Source: Gnetum montanum
Taxonomy: Eukaryota > Streptophyta > Gnetopsida > Gnetales > Gnetaceae
NCBI GenBank assembly: GCA_015680685.1
Contig: MNCI01025445.1
Span: 11,346 to 75,345, forward strand
DNA: 64,000 nucleotides
Direction: 5' to 3'
How positions within the stretch are numbered: the stretch's first letter is position 1; the number at the start of each line of letters is the position of its first letter. Below, in pieces: positions 47,270-58,439 of the stretch. The notes beneath the pieces are model-generated. The model worked only from the letters and a program-made list of their open reading frames with translations. It did no database searches and was not told where the DNA came from. A program made the translations under genes and the position numbers.

Positions 47270-48000
47270 TAAGTCTAGAAATGCGGAGTTGCTCTGTAAT
47301 GTGGCGTGTAGTGTATACGCTTCAAAGGACAGCGTAGGGTATCAGTGTATATAGCATATACAACGTGTGTAGTGTATACAGCGTATATGGGCAGCGTAGA
47401 TGCTGGAAAGCGTATAAGGCGCAGGATGGGTCAGCGTAAAATGGGATGGCGTAAAATAAGAGTGTAAGACAGGGAGCAGCATACAGCGTAAAAGAGGTGA
47501 TGAGCGTAACACAAGAATGTAAGATAAGGTGCAGCGTAGAGGACCACTTAACGTAAAACTGGTGTTTAGCGTAAAACAGACGAACATGACAAACTTAGCG
47601 TAAACACAAGCTCAGTGTAAAATAGGCCAGAGCGTGAAAAAAAAAGCGCAAAATAGGCGAGAGTACAATGGGTTGCAGCATAAACAATTTGCAGCGTAAA
47701 ATTCACAACGTAAACAGTGCACACTATGAAACGGGCTCAACGTAAAGGCCGACTCCGACGTAAAGACAGGCACGTAAAACAGGTTGTAGCATTAACAGTA
47801 GAGCATAAAATAGATGAACGTAAAGCAAAGATGTAGGAGCAGGTTTTTAGGAATGTAAACGCTGTGCAGCGTATACGCTGGACAATTGCGGGTTGGGTTT
47901 TCGGACCGGACAACATAAACGCTGGGGAAGTTGGGGCCGTGTACCTTTAGCGGTGTAGACGCTTAACAGCATATACGCTGGGAGTTGCGGGTAAGAGTTT
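47270..48000 (-). repeat. GCGTAAA / GCGTATA repeats in element D leader
   Basis: Between PBS and gag the + strand shows dozens of AGCGTAAAAC, CAGCGTATAC and GCGTAGA words, often 15-25 bp apart. They belong to the same motif family as the D LTR and accessory intron 1. Confidence 0.8.
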
Positions 48001-48009
48001 TAAGGAGGT

Positions 48010-48025
48010 CCTCCTTCTAGCACCA
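48010..48025 (-). other. Primer-binding site, element D
   Basis: Minus strand TGGTGCTAGAAGGAGG begins five bases (GAAAT) after the LTR end. It differs at one position from the complement of the plant tRNA-Asn(GUU) 3' end as I remember it. Tat elements are known to use tRNA-Asn, so this fits. Confidence 0.75.
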
Positions 48026-48030
48026 ATTTC

Positions 48031-49193
48031 TGTACCGCCTGAAATCGTCAGTCTCTGGCTAGAAGGGGAAATAGAGGCCGTGGGATCGCAGGACGCGTAC
48101 AGAAGACCCTACCTTCACCTGAGCGCGAGCTGGAATGCAACAAAGGCAGAGTACCTTGGGTGGTCCACACGCGGATCAGACAAGGATTTCCCCGTGCGTA
48201 CGCAAAATGCTAATACGTTGGGTTATGCGTAAATAGTGTACAGGCGTAAACAAAGCAAAAACAGCGTAAACGAATGCAAACGAAGCATGAGCGTAAACAG
48301 ACGTAAACGATGCATGGGCCAAATTAACGTAAAACTGTAAAAGAAATTACAACAAATGAAACGATGGAATTATAGAGTCAGAGTACAGTGCACCGGTCTA
48401 ACGCAGTTTTGGGAACACAAGGCGGACGAAAAGCCCCGGCGTACACAGAGGTGACTCGGTCAGTTTGCAGGGCGAGCGGAGTATAAGAGACTAGATCCGC
48501 AGCGTGCAGGGCTTCCCAGCGTAAGAAGGTTTTTTTCTCTTTTACGTAGCGTAAATGTTCTCTGGTATGCTCCAGGATTTTGCGAACCGTCTGGATGAAG
48601 TGAAAAAATGCGGGTTTTATACAGGTTGTTACGTTAGACTTGGGATGGGAGACACGTGGCACGTTGACCGGGTGCATACACTTTACAAATATACAAAATG
48701 TTACAACTGCTGGGCATATACGCTGGGCTTATATGCTCAAAATGCCAGGCACGAACTGGGTGGAGATGCTGAGCGCTGGGCGTACACGCCGGGCGTATAC
48801 GCTGATGGATGCTGGGCGTACACACCGGGTGCATATGCCGAAGGATGCTACTTGCTTCAATCCTTGCTCTTTGGTGTTATCTTCATGCTATCATTGGAGA
48901 TCCTTTCGTCGAGCGTGTGCATCTGCAGTGCCTTGGCATGTGCGCCGGAGAGCCGGGCATACATGCTGGAGTGCCGGGCGTATACGCTGGACGTATACGC
49001 TGGAATGCTAGGCGTATACGCTGGGTGTATACGTTGTACATGTGATCTTGGTGTATACGCTGGAGTGTATACGCTGGCACCATGTACTTAGCAAAAACTA
49101 AGTGTTGCGATCATGCAGCCGGCGTCGTTCGTGAGTTCCAGGGTCCTGTTTGGTGTCGGACAAGTACTAAGCTCCAAATTTTATGGTGTTTCA
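48031..49193 (-). repeat. 5' LTR of element D
   Basis: Starts TGAAACACC (49,193) and ends TACA (48,031), about 1,163 bp. It aligns with the E LTR at both ends and at the promoter. U3 (48,700-49,080) is filled with GCGTATACGC-type units. CACGTG at 48,653-48,658 and TATAAAA at 48,615-48,621 form the promoter. The 3' part has the R/U5 block GGGGAAATCCTTG and CTGACGATTTCAGGCGGTAC. Confidence 0.85.
48615..48658 (-). promoter_or_regulatory. LTR promoter of element D: G-box and TATA
   Basis: On minus: GCACCCGGTCAACGTGCC, CACGTGTC, AGTCTAACGT, CCTGTATAAAA. The same order and spacing occur in the E LTR. CACGTG is a core plant G-box, bound by bZIP/bHLH factors in known genes. Confidence 0.7.
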
Positions 49194-49204
49194 CTTAGCT
49201 TGCC

Positions 49205-50160
49205 TTAAACTTTTGGATCTTGGGTTTGACCACTTTGACCCCTATAGGATGCCTGATTCAGGTGGCCCTGTGGCTGTTTGGGGCTTTTTTGACTGTGATT
49301 GACAAATTGAGCCTGAAAGTGCCTTGTTTCAACCTATTTTGAGTAGGTCACGTTGTAGGCACGATACAACATGACATGCAGTTTAACATGACTAGATGAT
49401 GTATTTTATTTGAAATTGTGATTTTGAAGCTTGATTGTTGAGTGAAATTGTTGTATGGCTATAGTTGATCCTAAGAGTGATCTAAAATCTGGAATTCAAG
49501 CGTAGACGTGACTTGTTTTGAACCAGTTTGAGCAGGTCATGCTATAGTCATGCTGCAGTGTGACATGTGAAATCTTTTTAAAACTTGCAATTTTAACATA
49601 AAATCATGAATTTCTAATGGCTGGAACCCATAGTTGTCAATAGTGGACATTGAGGATGACTTCCACTCTTGAAATCAAGTCATTTTGACTCATTTTTGAG
49701 ACTCTGAAAGTTAGTCACACTGGACTCATGCAACAACGTGACATGCAACGTGACATGACTCAAGCTACAAAAACTTGTAATTTTGGGCACAAAGCCTAGA
49801 ATTCTGGAGACTGGGACATAGAGTGGACATTAGTGGCTTTTGAGGATGGATTACACCCTCAAATTTGGATCATTTTTTACTTAATTTTGAAACTATTGGA
49901 GTTGCTCACACTAAGGGCATGCTAGCTTGATAGCATGAGCAAGCTGGCTTGAGCAAGTTGGGTGTGAGTTTCATGCCTTAGTCAATTTTTTCCTTCCAAA
50001 TGCTCAAAAGAGCTTGAGTCATTTTCATTTCAAAGTGCTAGGCTGAAATTAGTGGTGTTTCAATGCTCACCTCCCTTAAGCATTCATGACTATGCTCTAC
50101 ACTATTAACATGGTTGACACCATCGATGCACTAACATCATCAACACTGTTAACACCATGA
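49205..50160. repeat. Diverged tandem units of about 190 bp
   Basis: Three to four units from about 49,310 to 49,960 share the order TTTTGA(A/G)(C/A)...GAGCAGGTCA, a CATGCAACGTGACATG-type word, AAAACTTG(C/T)AATTTT and ATAGTGGACATTGAGGATG. Identity is low, so the array is old. It may be leader or LTR of element F. No gene is seen; the + frame at 50,161-50,415 is not recognised. Confidence 0.45.
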
Positions 50161-50479
50161 ATGCCACGTAAACACTTAATATCATTTGGCATTGCATTTG
50201 GTAAGTCCTTTTCTAATCATTTGGCATTGTGTTTGATAAGTCCTTATCTAATTGAAAAGAGTATTCAAGGCATCCTGTCTCTACCTCTAATAGGCCCTTG
50301 TGCAAACTCGGGGTTAGGCTATGCATCTGTTGACCCCTCGATGATTCTAGCCATCAACATTTTTGGTTGTTATAACACTCACTTTTGCATGGTCCTACAA
50401 AGTGACCTTGAATGATTGATAGAGGTAAGTTGGTACTTGATGCTACCAACCTAGTTAGGCCTCAAAATCAATCTATGAG

Positions 50480-52050
50480 GGTGTGCAAGGACCCTCTAAA
50501 TGTGCATGATGTAGGTTAAATCATCAATTCTATTAGTGTTGATGATGACAACTAGGAACCAGCATGATAAACATTTGTGGTTTGAATGCCCTTTGAAAAC
50601 GCAAGGGCCCCCTTGGCCCCTATATGTTTAAGGTGTACTTTCATTATCATGGTGCCACCCCAAGTGCCTACAACACCCTTTGTGATTAGGATCCCACTCC
50701 ACATCACATTAATGACAACCACCTAGCAATACTTCATGGTTAGGGTACCACAACATTCTAGCTCCTTACCTACCTAGAGTCCAATAGTGGACAATACATC
50801 AATCCCTTCACACCTAAGGGCTAACCTTGCTAGCAATGTTAACATGCCCTCTAGGTGGCAACTTGGGAGGCCCAATGAGCATCTCGCAAATAGGATGATT
50901 AGGTAACATCAAGAGTAAAGAGCACTTGATCTACCTAAGCTAGTCCTCCTATCTACAATTTCCATGACCAAAGAAACTAAGGAGGCCACCACTAGCAACT
51001 CGCAACCAAGAACTGTAGCCCCTATACAAGACAAGAAAAACAAGCCCAAGTCCCCTCCGTAAGAAATCTATCTTTTACGGCATATGGAGGACGTCAAGGC
51101 CAACAAAATGGTGGATAATGGAAAAGACTTTGTAGATGGATTAGCCTAGGTTAAGCAAGCATTAATGTACAAAAACATAACACTAAGCCTATATGACCTA
51201 ATTATGACATCATTTTCCTACTCTGAAGTGCTAGTTCAGATATTGAACTCCATTCCTATCATGGAGGACATCCTAATAGATAAGCATTCCATCCATGCTA
51301 TGATGTTAAGTCTTGCACTCTAGGAATTAAGATTAACACCCCTCTCATTTTGCAACAAGGTAATTAAGGTAAACAATAAGAAGGATAAGGTCATCATAGT
51401 TCTCGTCTTTATCATGATACATGTTAGGAAATACAAAATTTTGATGGTACATGTTGATGATAGGGTAGCAACAAATGTTATCCCATACACTATCATCAAC
51501 AAGCTAGGCCTTGCTGAGTATATCAAGCCAACAAAAATCATGTGCTGAAAGTCCTTTAGCAAGTTGCACATCACTATCAATGGTATTGTCATAGTAGCCT
51601 TCATGGTAGGGGAGAAATTCCCCACCACCATTAAATTTATAGTCATAGAGGAGATGCTAGAATTCAACCTAATATTATGTAGGCCTTGGCTGGCCTAGCT
51701 ATGGACCATCTTCTTTCCAATTCATCAAGAAATCCACCTTCCATATGAAGGTGGTGAGGTTATCATTCACGATGATAATGTAGCTTCTTTGGCCATTAAC
51801 AACATAGACATGGAGTAGAGGTTAGAGGTTGAATTTCTTGATGATGAACTTATAGTAAAGGACAAGGATGAAATGTGTGAAGCAAATCCACCTAAAAGTA
51901 CAAAAGAAGTCATCAACCTTCCAAAGGATGCTTTGTGGGTTGAGTTGCCCTTCAACATCACCAGTGAAGGTCAAGGATACTATGACATAGTACAGTCTAG
52001 GCCCTATGTGCTGCCTAATCTGCACTAGATTAGGAAGCAACTACATAACT
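50480..52050 (+). pseudogene. Element F gag linker and protease
   Basis: The frame reads PPQVPTTPFVIRIPL, later NITLSLYDLIMTS and VQILNSIPIMEDILIDKHSI, matching D, then protease VHVDDRVATNVIPYTIINKL (51,440-51,500; the G of DDG is R) and FNLILCRPWLA, HQEIHLPYEGGEVIIHDD. The ORF ends after RKQLHN-TAA near 52,050. Stops at Gln and Trp positions. Older than D by the number of changes. Confidence 0.75.
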
Positions 52051-52354
52051 AAGGTACCTCCTTAGCCTAAAATGCACTAGGTGCTTGCTTGTCCTTCACT
52101 TCTACACACCATGCATTTCATATTTTTTACTTACATTGCATTTTTTGCACATTTACATTTAGCTTGATTGTTTCTATTAGTCATCATTCTACTTTATTTA
52201 CATATTCATTTGCTTTGTTTATGCATTCTACTTAGTTTACACATTTTCTAGTTTTGATTACCCTTTAGTAGTTATTAGCTTATGCATAAAAAACATCAAA
52301 ATGCACAAAAATCATAAAAGCCAAAATCAAAAAAAGAGACATAGCACTATGCTA

Positions 52355-52665
52355 CCTACCATGGCCTTAAACTAGTAACATGTCATCCACCATGGCCCTA
52401 AACTAACAATGCATAACCTAGAATGGCCTTAAGCTACAATTGAGCTTAGAATGGCCATAAACTATCATTGTTGATCCTTTAGTTGTGGCCCACAATGATC
52501 TAAAACTAGTACTACATGGTCCAAAATGACATAAAATCATCATAGTAACCTAAAATGTCCTTAAAGTAGCAGTACATGTAGCCTGAACTGGCCTTAAGCT
52601 ATCATTGATCCTCCTTCTATGGCCTTCAACTATCATGGGGCTCACAATGGCCTAGTTACACTATT
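52355..52665 (-). repeat. TAGTTTAAGGCC module repeats, element F
   Basis: At least eight copies reading ATGGCCTTAAACTAG or ATGGCC(C/A)TAAACTA on +, that is TAGTTTAAGGCCAT in the accessory gene direction. Same site as in A, C and D. Confidence 0.8.
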
Positions 52666-52870
52666 GTCACATAATACTAAGTTAGCATATTAATTTATCA
52701 CATTATAAACATAGCAAATAAAAGTTAGAAGAAAGGGTTTACACCTTACACATCACATGTAGCAAATGCATGCAGTAGATATTATATGAATAGTAGTACA
52801 TAGCATGAATAGAAAAATAGAGCAAAAAATAGCAAAAAATGTCCAACAATAGGGGTATATTAGGACTTAC

Positions 52871-55800
52871 TCAAGTAGTGGTGCTAGGTGCAAGTGAAGG
52901 TTCTTGATTCCCCATCGTGTTGTTATGGCCTATAACATCTTCTAGTACCTACTGCAATAACTATAGCAAATAGCCATCATTAGTAACCGAACATGCAATA
53001 TACAAACTAACTCAAAAAATGAAAAAGAGCAAAAAATCTAACTTGAGAGGGTCCTACATTGGTATCTTCTACAGGTAATTTTTCAAGGCCAACCTCCAAG
53101 TGTCGGAGGATCTTGGTCTTAGAAAGCTATGTCCAGTCCTCTTGGCCAAAGTCAATCCCTGTAAGGGTCTTACCTTTGTCTATAGACGTCCATGTAGGTG
53201 GCTCCATCAAGAAGGTAGCAAAAGAAGCCTCTCCTAAATGGGTGATAATCTCCCTCTTACAAGATCCACTCACCACTGTATGCATCGCAAGCAACTCATA
53301 CGCCTGCCTTCTACCTATCACCTCAAGGAACATCTTGAGGTGGTGGTGTTTGATAGACTCCTCTTTTCACCATTGTAGGTATGTGTCACACTCATGCTTG
53401 TATTGGTATTTATGGTTCTTCTGAGTTTGCCCTCACTAGTAGACCTTTGTGGTGTAATTTTTCCAATCTTGATTCTTCTAGGCAAGTAGGTCCATCTACA
53501 ACTACTGCTCAATTAGTTGCTGTGTGGCATCATTCTTGTCTTTGAATGCTATCTAGTACTAGATATACTCTATCTCGAAGGTATGCCAAGTGCTATCTCA
53601 TTGGGATCTAGCAACCAAGAAATCATATCTAGATTGAAGATCTCTAATATTTGTATTTTGGCTAGCCACCCTCTTCTACAGCTCATACATGTGTTTTCAC
53701 ATTATTTGAGTGCCTGGAAATCCACAATAGATTTATATTGGAAAGTATTCACTTGTTCAATGCTAAAACACCACAAAATTTTGAGTCTCAACATTTCAAC
53801 TACAAATATGGCTAAGTGTTACACGCTGCTACAGTGCTAGCATAGCATCTTGCTATAGCGGCAGCATAGGATCCTACTACAGTGCTAGTGTAGCACCTTA
53901 CTATAGTGCCAGTGTAGCACCTTGCTACAATGTCAGCATAGCATCCTGCTACAATGTGTAGCATAGCACCTTGCTACACTGCATAGCATAGCGTAGCATA
54001 ATGACTCATATATATGGTGAGACACCTTATCAAGTTTTGGAGTGAGGTCAAGAAGGGCATCCACCTTGGCCACATTGTTCAGATCCCATTGAAGTTTAGG
54101 ACCTACAAACATGCAACAATCAATCAATCTTAATCAAGCTCTAAGCATTCAAGTAGTAGATAAACACAAATCAAAGTAAAATCACACATACTAAGCTTAG
54201 GATCTACCTATTGCAAGCAATTGCCCATGTCCCCAACGATGCCTTCTATGAAGGTGAACTTATTGAGCATGTCTACTGATGGATCCATGTGGTAGGTAGA
54301 TATCAGAATGCTAGTAGGGACATCTAATGCTACAACACAATTATGTAATTAGCATATAACTAAATACCTAAATATGTTAGAGCAAGCAAGCAATGACAAA
54401 TGGCAACATAAGATAGTTACCTAGTAAGCCCTCAAGCATGAGTGCAAGGGGCTTCCCTAGCTATACACCATCGAATAAGTAATTAAAATCACCCTTATTG
54501 CACTGGAGCAATCTTTCCTTGAATTTTTAGAGGGTCTTTGCTACACTAGGTAACTCATCCCCATGAGCCTCCCCCTCCTTAGCTTAAGGAGATGCTTCTT
54601 CTATTGTTGCCTTGGTTGCTACTCTGGTAGCCCCTCTTCTATTTTTGCAAGTAGCACATACATACATAGCATGAATAACACATTAGTACATATATTAACA
54701 TTAACAACATAACATAATAGAAAATAACACAAAATATAAACATACATTAATATAATAAATGCATCTCAACAAGTTACACATACTAATGAGCAACCTCTAC
54801 ATCCAATCTTTGAAGCCTAATACGGATCTTCTTAGTACTTGCCCTCCAAACCTTAGGAGTAGCCTCCTCCATAGGATTTGGCTTGTTAACCTTTAACTAA
54901 GATGGTTCCACCATCTTTGCAATATAGTTGTCTACCTTGTTCATGTCCCTGTGCCAACTAGAGGACCCTCACCCATGCTAGCATGAAAAAAATATGATTG
55001 TCCCATGGGATCCTTAGTCTTTATGGATAATGACTCATTGATCTTATCTAGGGAGTCCTATGCTCACATGGTCATGAACATGTGCTTAATCCATGCCTTG
55101 AACAATTGCTTACAGTCCTACAAAACCCATCCGACACCATCATGCACAACCAAGAGCTCTACAAACCTTCGTAGGTATCCTATGAAAGATGCAAAATGGA
55201 CATGGGACATCACCTAGAGGTTAAGTTGCAACCTAGGGATCTCCACATGCAAGCCAATTGCAATGTAGGTAGTCTAGTTAAAACTTGTACCCTTCAGTAG
55301 CACCTATTTCATCACTTGTGCTTACTCCACCCTAATGATCTTCCTTTGGCAAAGCAACTTTAGAAAAGCATGAGTGCAGAAAAGTGGATAGAGCTCTCAT
55401 AGCTTAGGCACAGACACATCCTTAATTCATATGCCTTTGTGAGATCAAGTAGCCCCCAAGAAATCCTCAATCTCCCCTCTGCGGTCCACCTCCTTACTAA
55501 CCTTATTGACAATTGTTCAGCAATTAGTGGGAAGACAAAAGAGATCATCAAAGAAGGCCTCTCTGAGGTCATGCACTACTATCACACTGTGCACATGGAT
55601 GAAAAACTACCTAACATCACTACTGAAGGAGTCAATGATGCTAACCATTTCAACTATCATGATACTTGAGCTAAGGCTTAAAAATAGCTCTATCAACCTT
55701 ACATGCGTGAGCCTAGCCATCAATGTAGTTGAGGCCTTATGGCATAACTAGTTCTACACATCCTCCAAATTTCCATACTTCATCATGAGGGCAGCCTCTA

Positions 55801-56760
55801 TGTAGTTTGTAGTAACCACTGTCACCTTGCCTGTTGCAATTGCTACTGCAATAAAGGAAAAACAACATTAGGATCATGCAAAGGCAAACTAATAGGCATG
55901 CATAAGCAATAACATGAGCTAAAGCTTAGATTCATACATGGCACAAATGAGGTGTGAGATAGGGATGGTGGTACAAGCATCTCCTTAGTGTTAATCACAA
56001 CAGTGGCACACTCCTCATCCAACTAGTCATGGATCCTACACCACTCATTTACATTTGTGTATCATCTATGGTAGACCTCTAGATAGGATACCACTTGCTC
56101 ATGCTAGCTACCCTAACATTCAAGCTAAAGAGAACACTGCCAAGGTGGTACAAGTTAAGGCTAGAGCATCCACCTCAACATGAAGGCCCTCCTCATCAAC
56201 TTTGAACTAGGCGTTAGTCATGAGCCATTAGTAATGTGACATGGAAAAGTAGCAAACACAAAAACTGTGAAAGCTATAAAATAACTTACCCTCTAGCATA
56301 GTAGAAGGTTGCAAGTGGGTTCTTGAATAGGATGTGCACTCATAGTGCAACAAAAAGTGTGTTACTCTTATTGTAGCAAGCAAACCCCATCATGTACCAT
56401 ATCTAGATAACTACCAAGTGCTCCTAGGGCCTCTACCTAAATCACTTGGCCCATCATTGCTAGTAGTAGGCTCATCCAAGAAGAACCTCAAGATGTCCCA
56501 TTTAGCAGCAATGTCTTGGTGATCGTGCTAGCAACCTCCACCACTAAGTATGACCACATGATCATACTAAATTTATATAGCAAGAACATTAGGAACTCAT
56601 AAAACCTTGGGTAGAACCACACTACCTGAACATCCACCTACATATTTGGTGTAGGCATGTTAGAAATAGACTCATTCATGTAGCATAGGATGCTTGCAAA
56701 CTCCATGATGATCAAGATAGGCTTCAGCAGCACCTTGCAACTATCAAGTAATAATAAAAA
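52871..56760 (-). pseudogene. Element F antisense accessory gene
   Basis: From the 5' end on minus: HAD-like exon about 56,750-56,290 (ILIIMEFASIL, VVWFYPRFYEFLMFLLYKFS, MIMWSYLVVEVAST); exon 4 domain with YPLFCTHAFLKLL near 55,400-55,350; exon 6-7 blocks near 54,300-54,010; the C-terminal block at 53,333-53,060 (MFLEVIGRRQAYELLAMHT, PPTWTSIDKGKTLTGIDFGQ, EDW intact); last exon ending at 52,871 (NQEPSLAPSTT-TGA). Many stops. No Asp nucleophile in the first motif. Function unknown. Confidence 0.7.
53820..54000. repeat. GCTACAGTGCTAGCATAGCA tandem repeats in accessory intron, element F
   Basis: About six units of 27-30 bp: TGCTACAGTGCTAGCATAGC, ATCTTGCTATAGCGGCAGCA, CTTACTATAGTGCCAGTGTA and so on. 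They lie between conserved C-terminal and middle exons of the minus-strand gene. Confidence 0.75.
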
Positions 56761-56867
56761 CATTAGTATATACAAATAGATATAAATTTTGGCATTAAAT
56801 GATTAAGATAAGTTAGCAAAATTAACTTGCAACGTTTGGCCTACAATTACCATATAAAAATTAAGTT

Positions 56868-57150
56868 GACATTTTTCTAGCTTTTTGAACACCTACAACT
56901 AGTGTAGCCATTGAAGCATTTGTAGCATTATCACCCATTGGCATTTTGCTACTTTTTTGAGCACTTATTATTACTTTGGCCTTTGGAGCATTTTCAACAT
57001 CATGGCCTCCAGCTATTTTGATGATTTTTTGAGCACTTGTTGTTACTTCAACCTTTGAAGCACTTGAAGCATTATCATCCCCTAGTATTCTTTTGGCTTT
57101 TTGAACACTTACGATTAGCATAGCATTTGGAGCATTCAATGCATGATTTC
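56868..57150 (-). repeat. 72-bp minisatellite that stays open on the minus strand
   Basis: Nearly four units of 71-72 bp; each translates on minus to about 24 residues of the form NAPKAKVIISAQKSSKMPMG. Lies just upstream of the HAD-like exon of accessory gene F. Whether it is coding or intronic is not clear. Confidence 0.7.
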
Positions 57151-57159
57151 TCCTAGCAT

Positions 57160-57950
57160 TTTATTTGCATTTTGTATTGTATGTTTTTCTTATCTTTTTA
57201 GAGTTATGTTTGTAGGAAGAAGCCCCTAGGTCATCATGCAAATGTGCATCTCATTGTAGCAGCAAGTCACCACATTGCTCAAATGTGCATGATTGGACTA
57301 GCTAAGCCTCTCAAGAATGCACATCACTATTACCCCAACTATAGCCTATCTGCATCCATTCCTATGTCCCAATACTCTTGCATTCCCCTTCATAAAAGAT
57401 TGTAATCCTCTTTGACACTCACATAATGCGATTACATGTCACCCTCTACAAGTCAAACCATAGAACCCAAGGTAGATATAACATAAGTTGTCCAATGGAA
57501 AGCATCTATTGACTAGTCAAAGCCTAGGTGGATGTAACACAAGTCATCCCTAGGAGGAAACACCTATCCTAAAGATGCGACCTGATTTTGCAGACATCAA
57601 AGTAAAGTTCATCTTGTGGCACATAGTCTAGTTCATTCCCATAGTAAGAATTTTCCAAAGTGCAATACCCAAAGAAGGTTCAACCTATAGCAAACAAGAA
57701 AAACAAAAGTAGAAAGAAAAAGAAAAAGAAAAAAAATGAAAAGCACAAAAAAAGAGGAAAGGGAGAAACACATGTCCCTAGGCAAATCAACAGAGCTATA
57801 ATTTCATAACTAGTTAGGCCTTGAATCCACACTGACTCTCTCATGAGCACATTAATGGTAGTACCCTCGCTTGTGTGATGTAGGAAAGTAGGGTGGGGGG
57901 AGAGGGGGGAGTTAGAATCATTCTCACTTGCTTGTTTATGGAACTATGTG
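57160..57950. other. Unassigned sequence with A-rich tract
   Basis: No coding remnant recognised. A purine-rich low-complexity tract lies at 57,690-57,775 and a G-rich tract at 57,890-57,915. It may be LTR or leader of F or G. Confidence 0.35.
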
Positions 57951-57954
57951 TGAT

Positions 57955-58325
57955 TGATGGCAAACCCAGTTTAAGGTCTTGGTAGATCATGGCTTTACTA
58001 GTTTAATGTCCTAGTAGATCATGAACCTAGTCCAAGGTCCTAGCAGACCATGGTATGCTAGTTTATACTCCTAGCAAACTACTACACTAGTTTAACATTA
58101 TAGTGGATGAATGTTGTTGTGCTAGTTTAATGTCATGACCCAAGGATAGATGTTATGCTAGTTTAACATTGTGGCAAATGAATGGTTGTTTCTATGATAC
58201 TTTATAGTCATAACATAATTTCTGTGCTATTTTATAGTCATAGAAGACTTTTTGTGCCAATTTATAGTCATAGCGGACTTTCTGTGCTTGTTTATAGTCA
58301 TAACAAACTTGTGGTTACCTTGCTT
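57955..58325 (+). repeat. AGTTTAATGTC-type module repeats next to element G
   Basis: About ten units of 35-40 bp: CTAGTTTAATGTCCTAGTAG, CTAGTTTAACATTATAGTGG, then TTTATAGTCATAGCGGAC forms. Same module as in A, C, D and F, but it lies downstream of an integrase remnant rather than between gag-pro and the accessory gene. Confidence 0.65.
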
Positions 58326-58439
58326 TTCTGAGATGCAATGCTTCATGCTATGCATAGTATAGCTTCAAGTACAAATGATTCACTAGATTGGTAAGGTCAT
58401 TGCCATCTTGATCAACAAGCCTAAATTCTCCATTGTTGT

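Larger units (their letters stand above)
37300..49193 (-). mobile_element. Element D: best-preserved Tat element with nested antisense gene
   Basis: On minus: 5' LTR 49,193-48,031, PBS 48,025-48,010, leader, gag-pro 47,247-43,146, then the + strand accessory gene 38,240-42,579, then pol from about 37,582 to the junction at about 37,310. Most of RT and everything after it is missing, replaced by the LTR end of element C. Base composition is richer in CG than in the other copies, suggesting a younger or less deaminated element. Confidence 0.85.
50480..57160 (+). mobile_element. Element F: Tat element, gag-pro plus antisense accessory gene
   Basis: Gag linker and protease on + (50.5-52.05 kb), module repeats (52.36-52.66 kb), then the accessory gene on minus (56.8-52.87 kb). 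No RT-integrase on + follows; the next coding remnant is on minus (element G). LTRs and PBS were not found. Confidence 0.7.

Noticed and set aside
48555-49091. Open frame of 178 codons on the + strand
   Set aside because: It lies inside the LTR of D, antisense to its transcription, and is made of the GCGTATACGC array; its Tyr/Ala/Gly repeats follow from the DNA repeat.
53059-53424. 121-codon + strand frame
   Set aside because: The minus strand here encodes the conserved accessory C-terminal block (PPTWTSIDKGKTL), so the + frame is a shadow.
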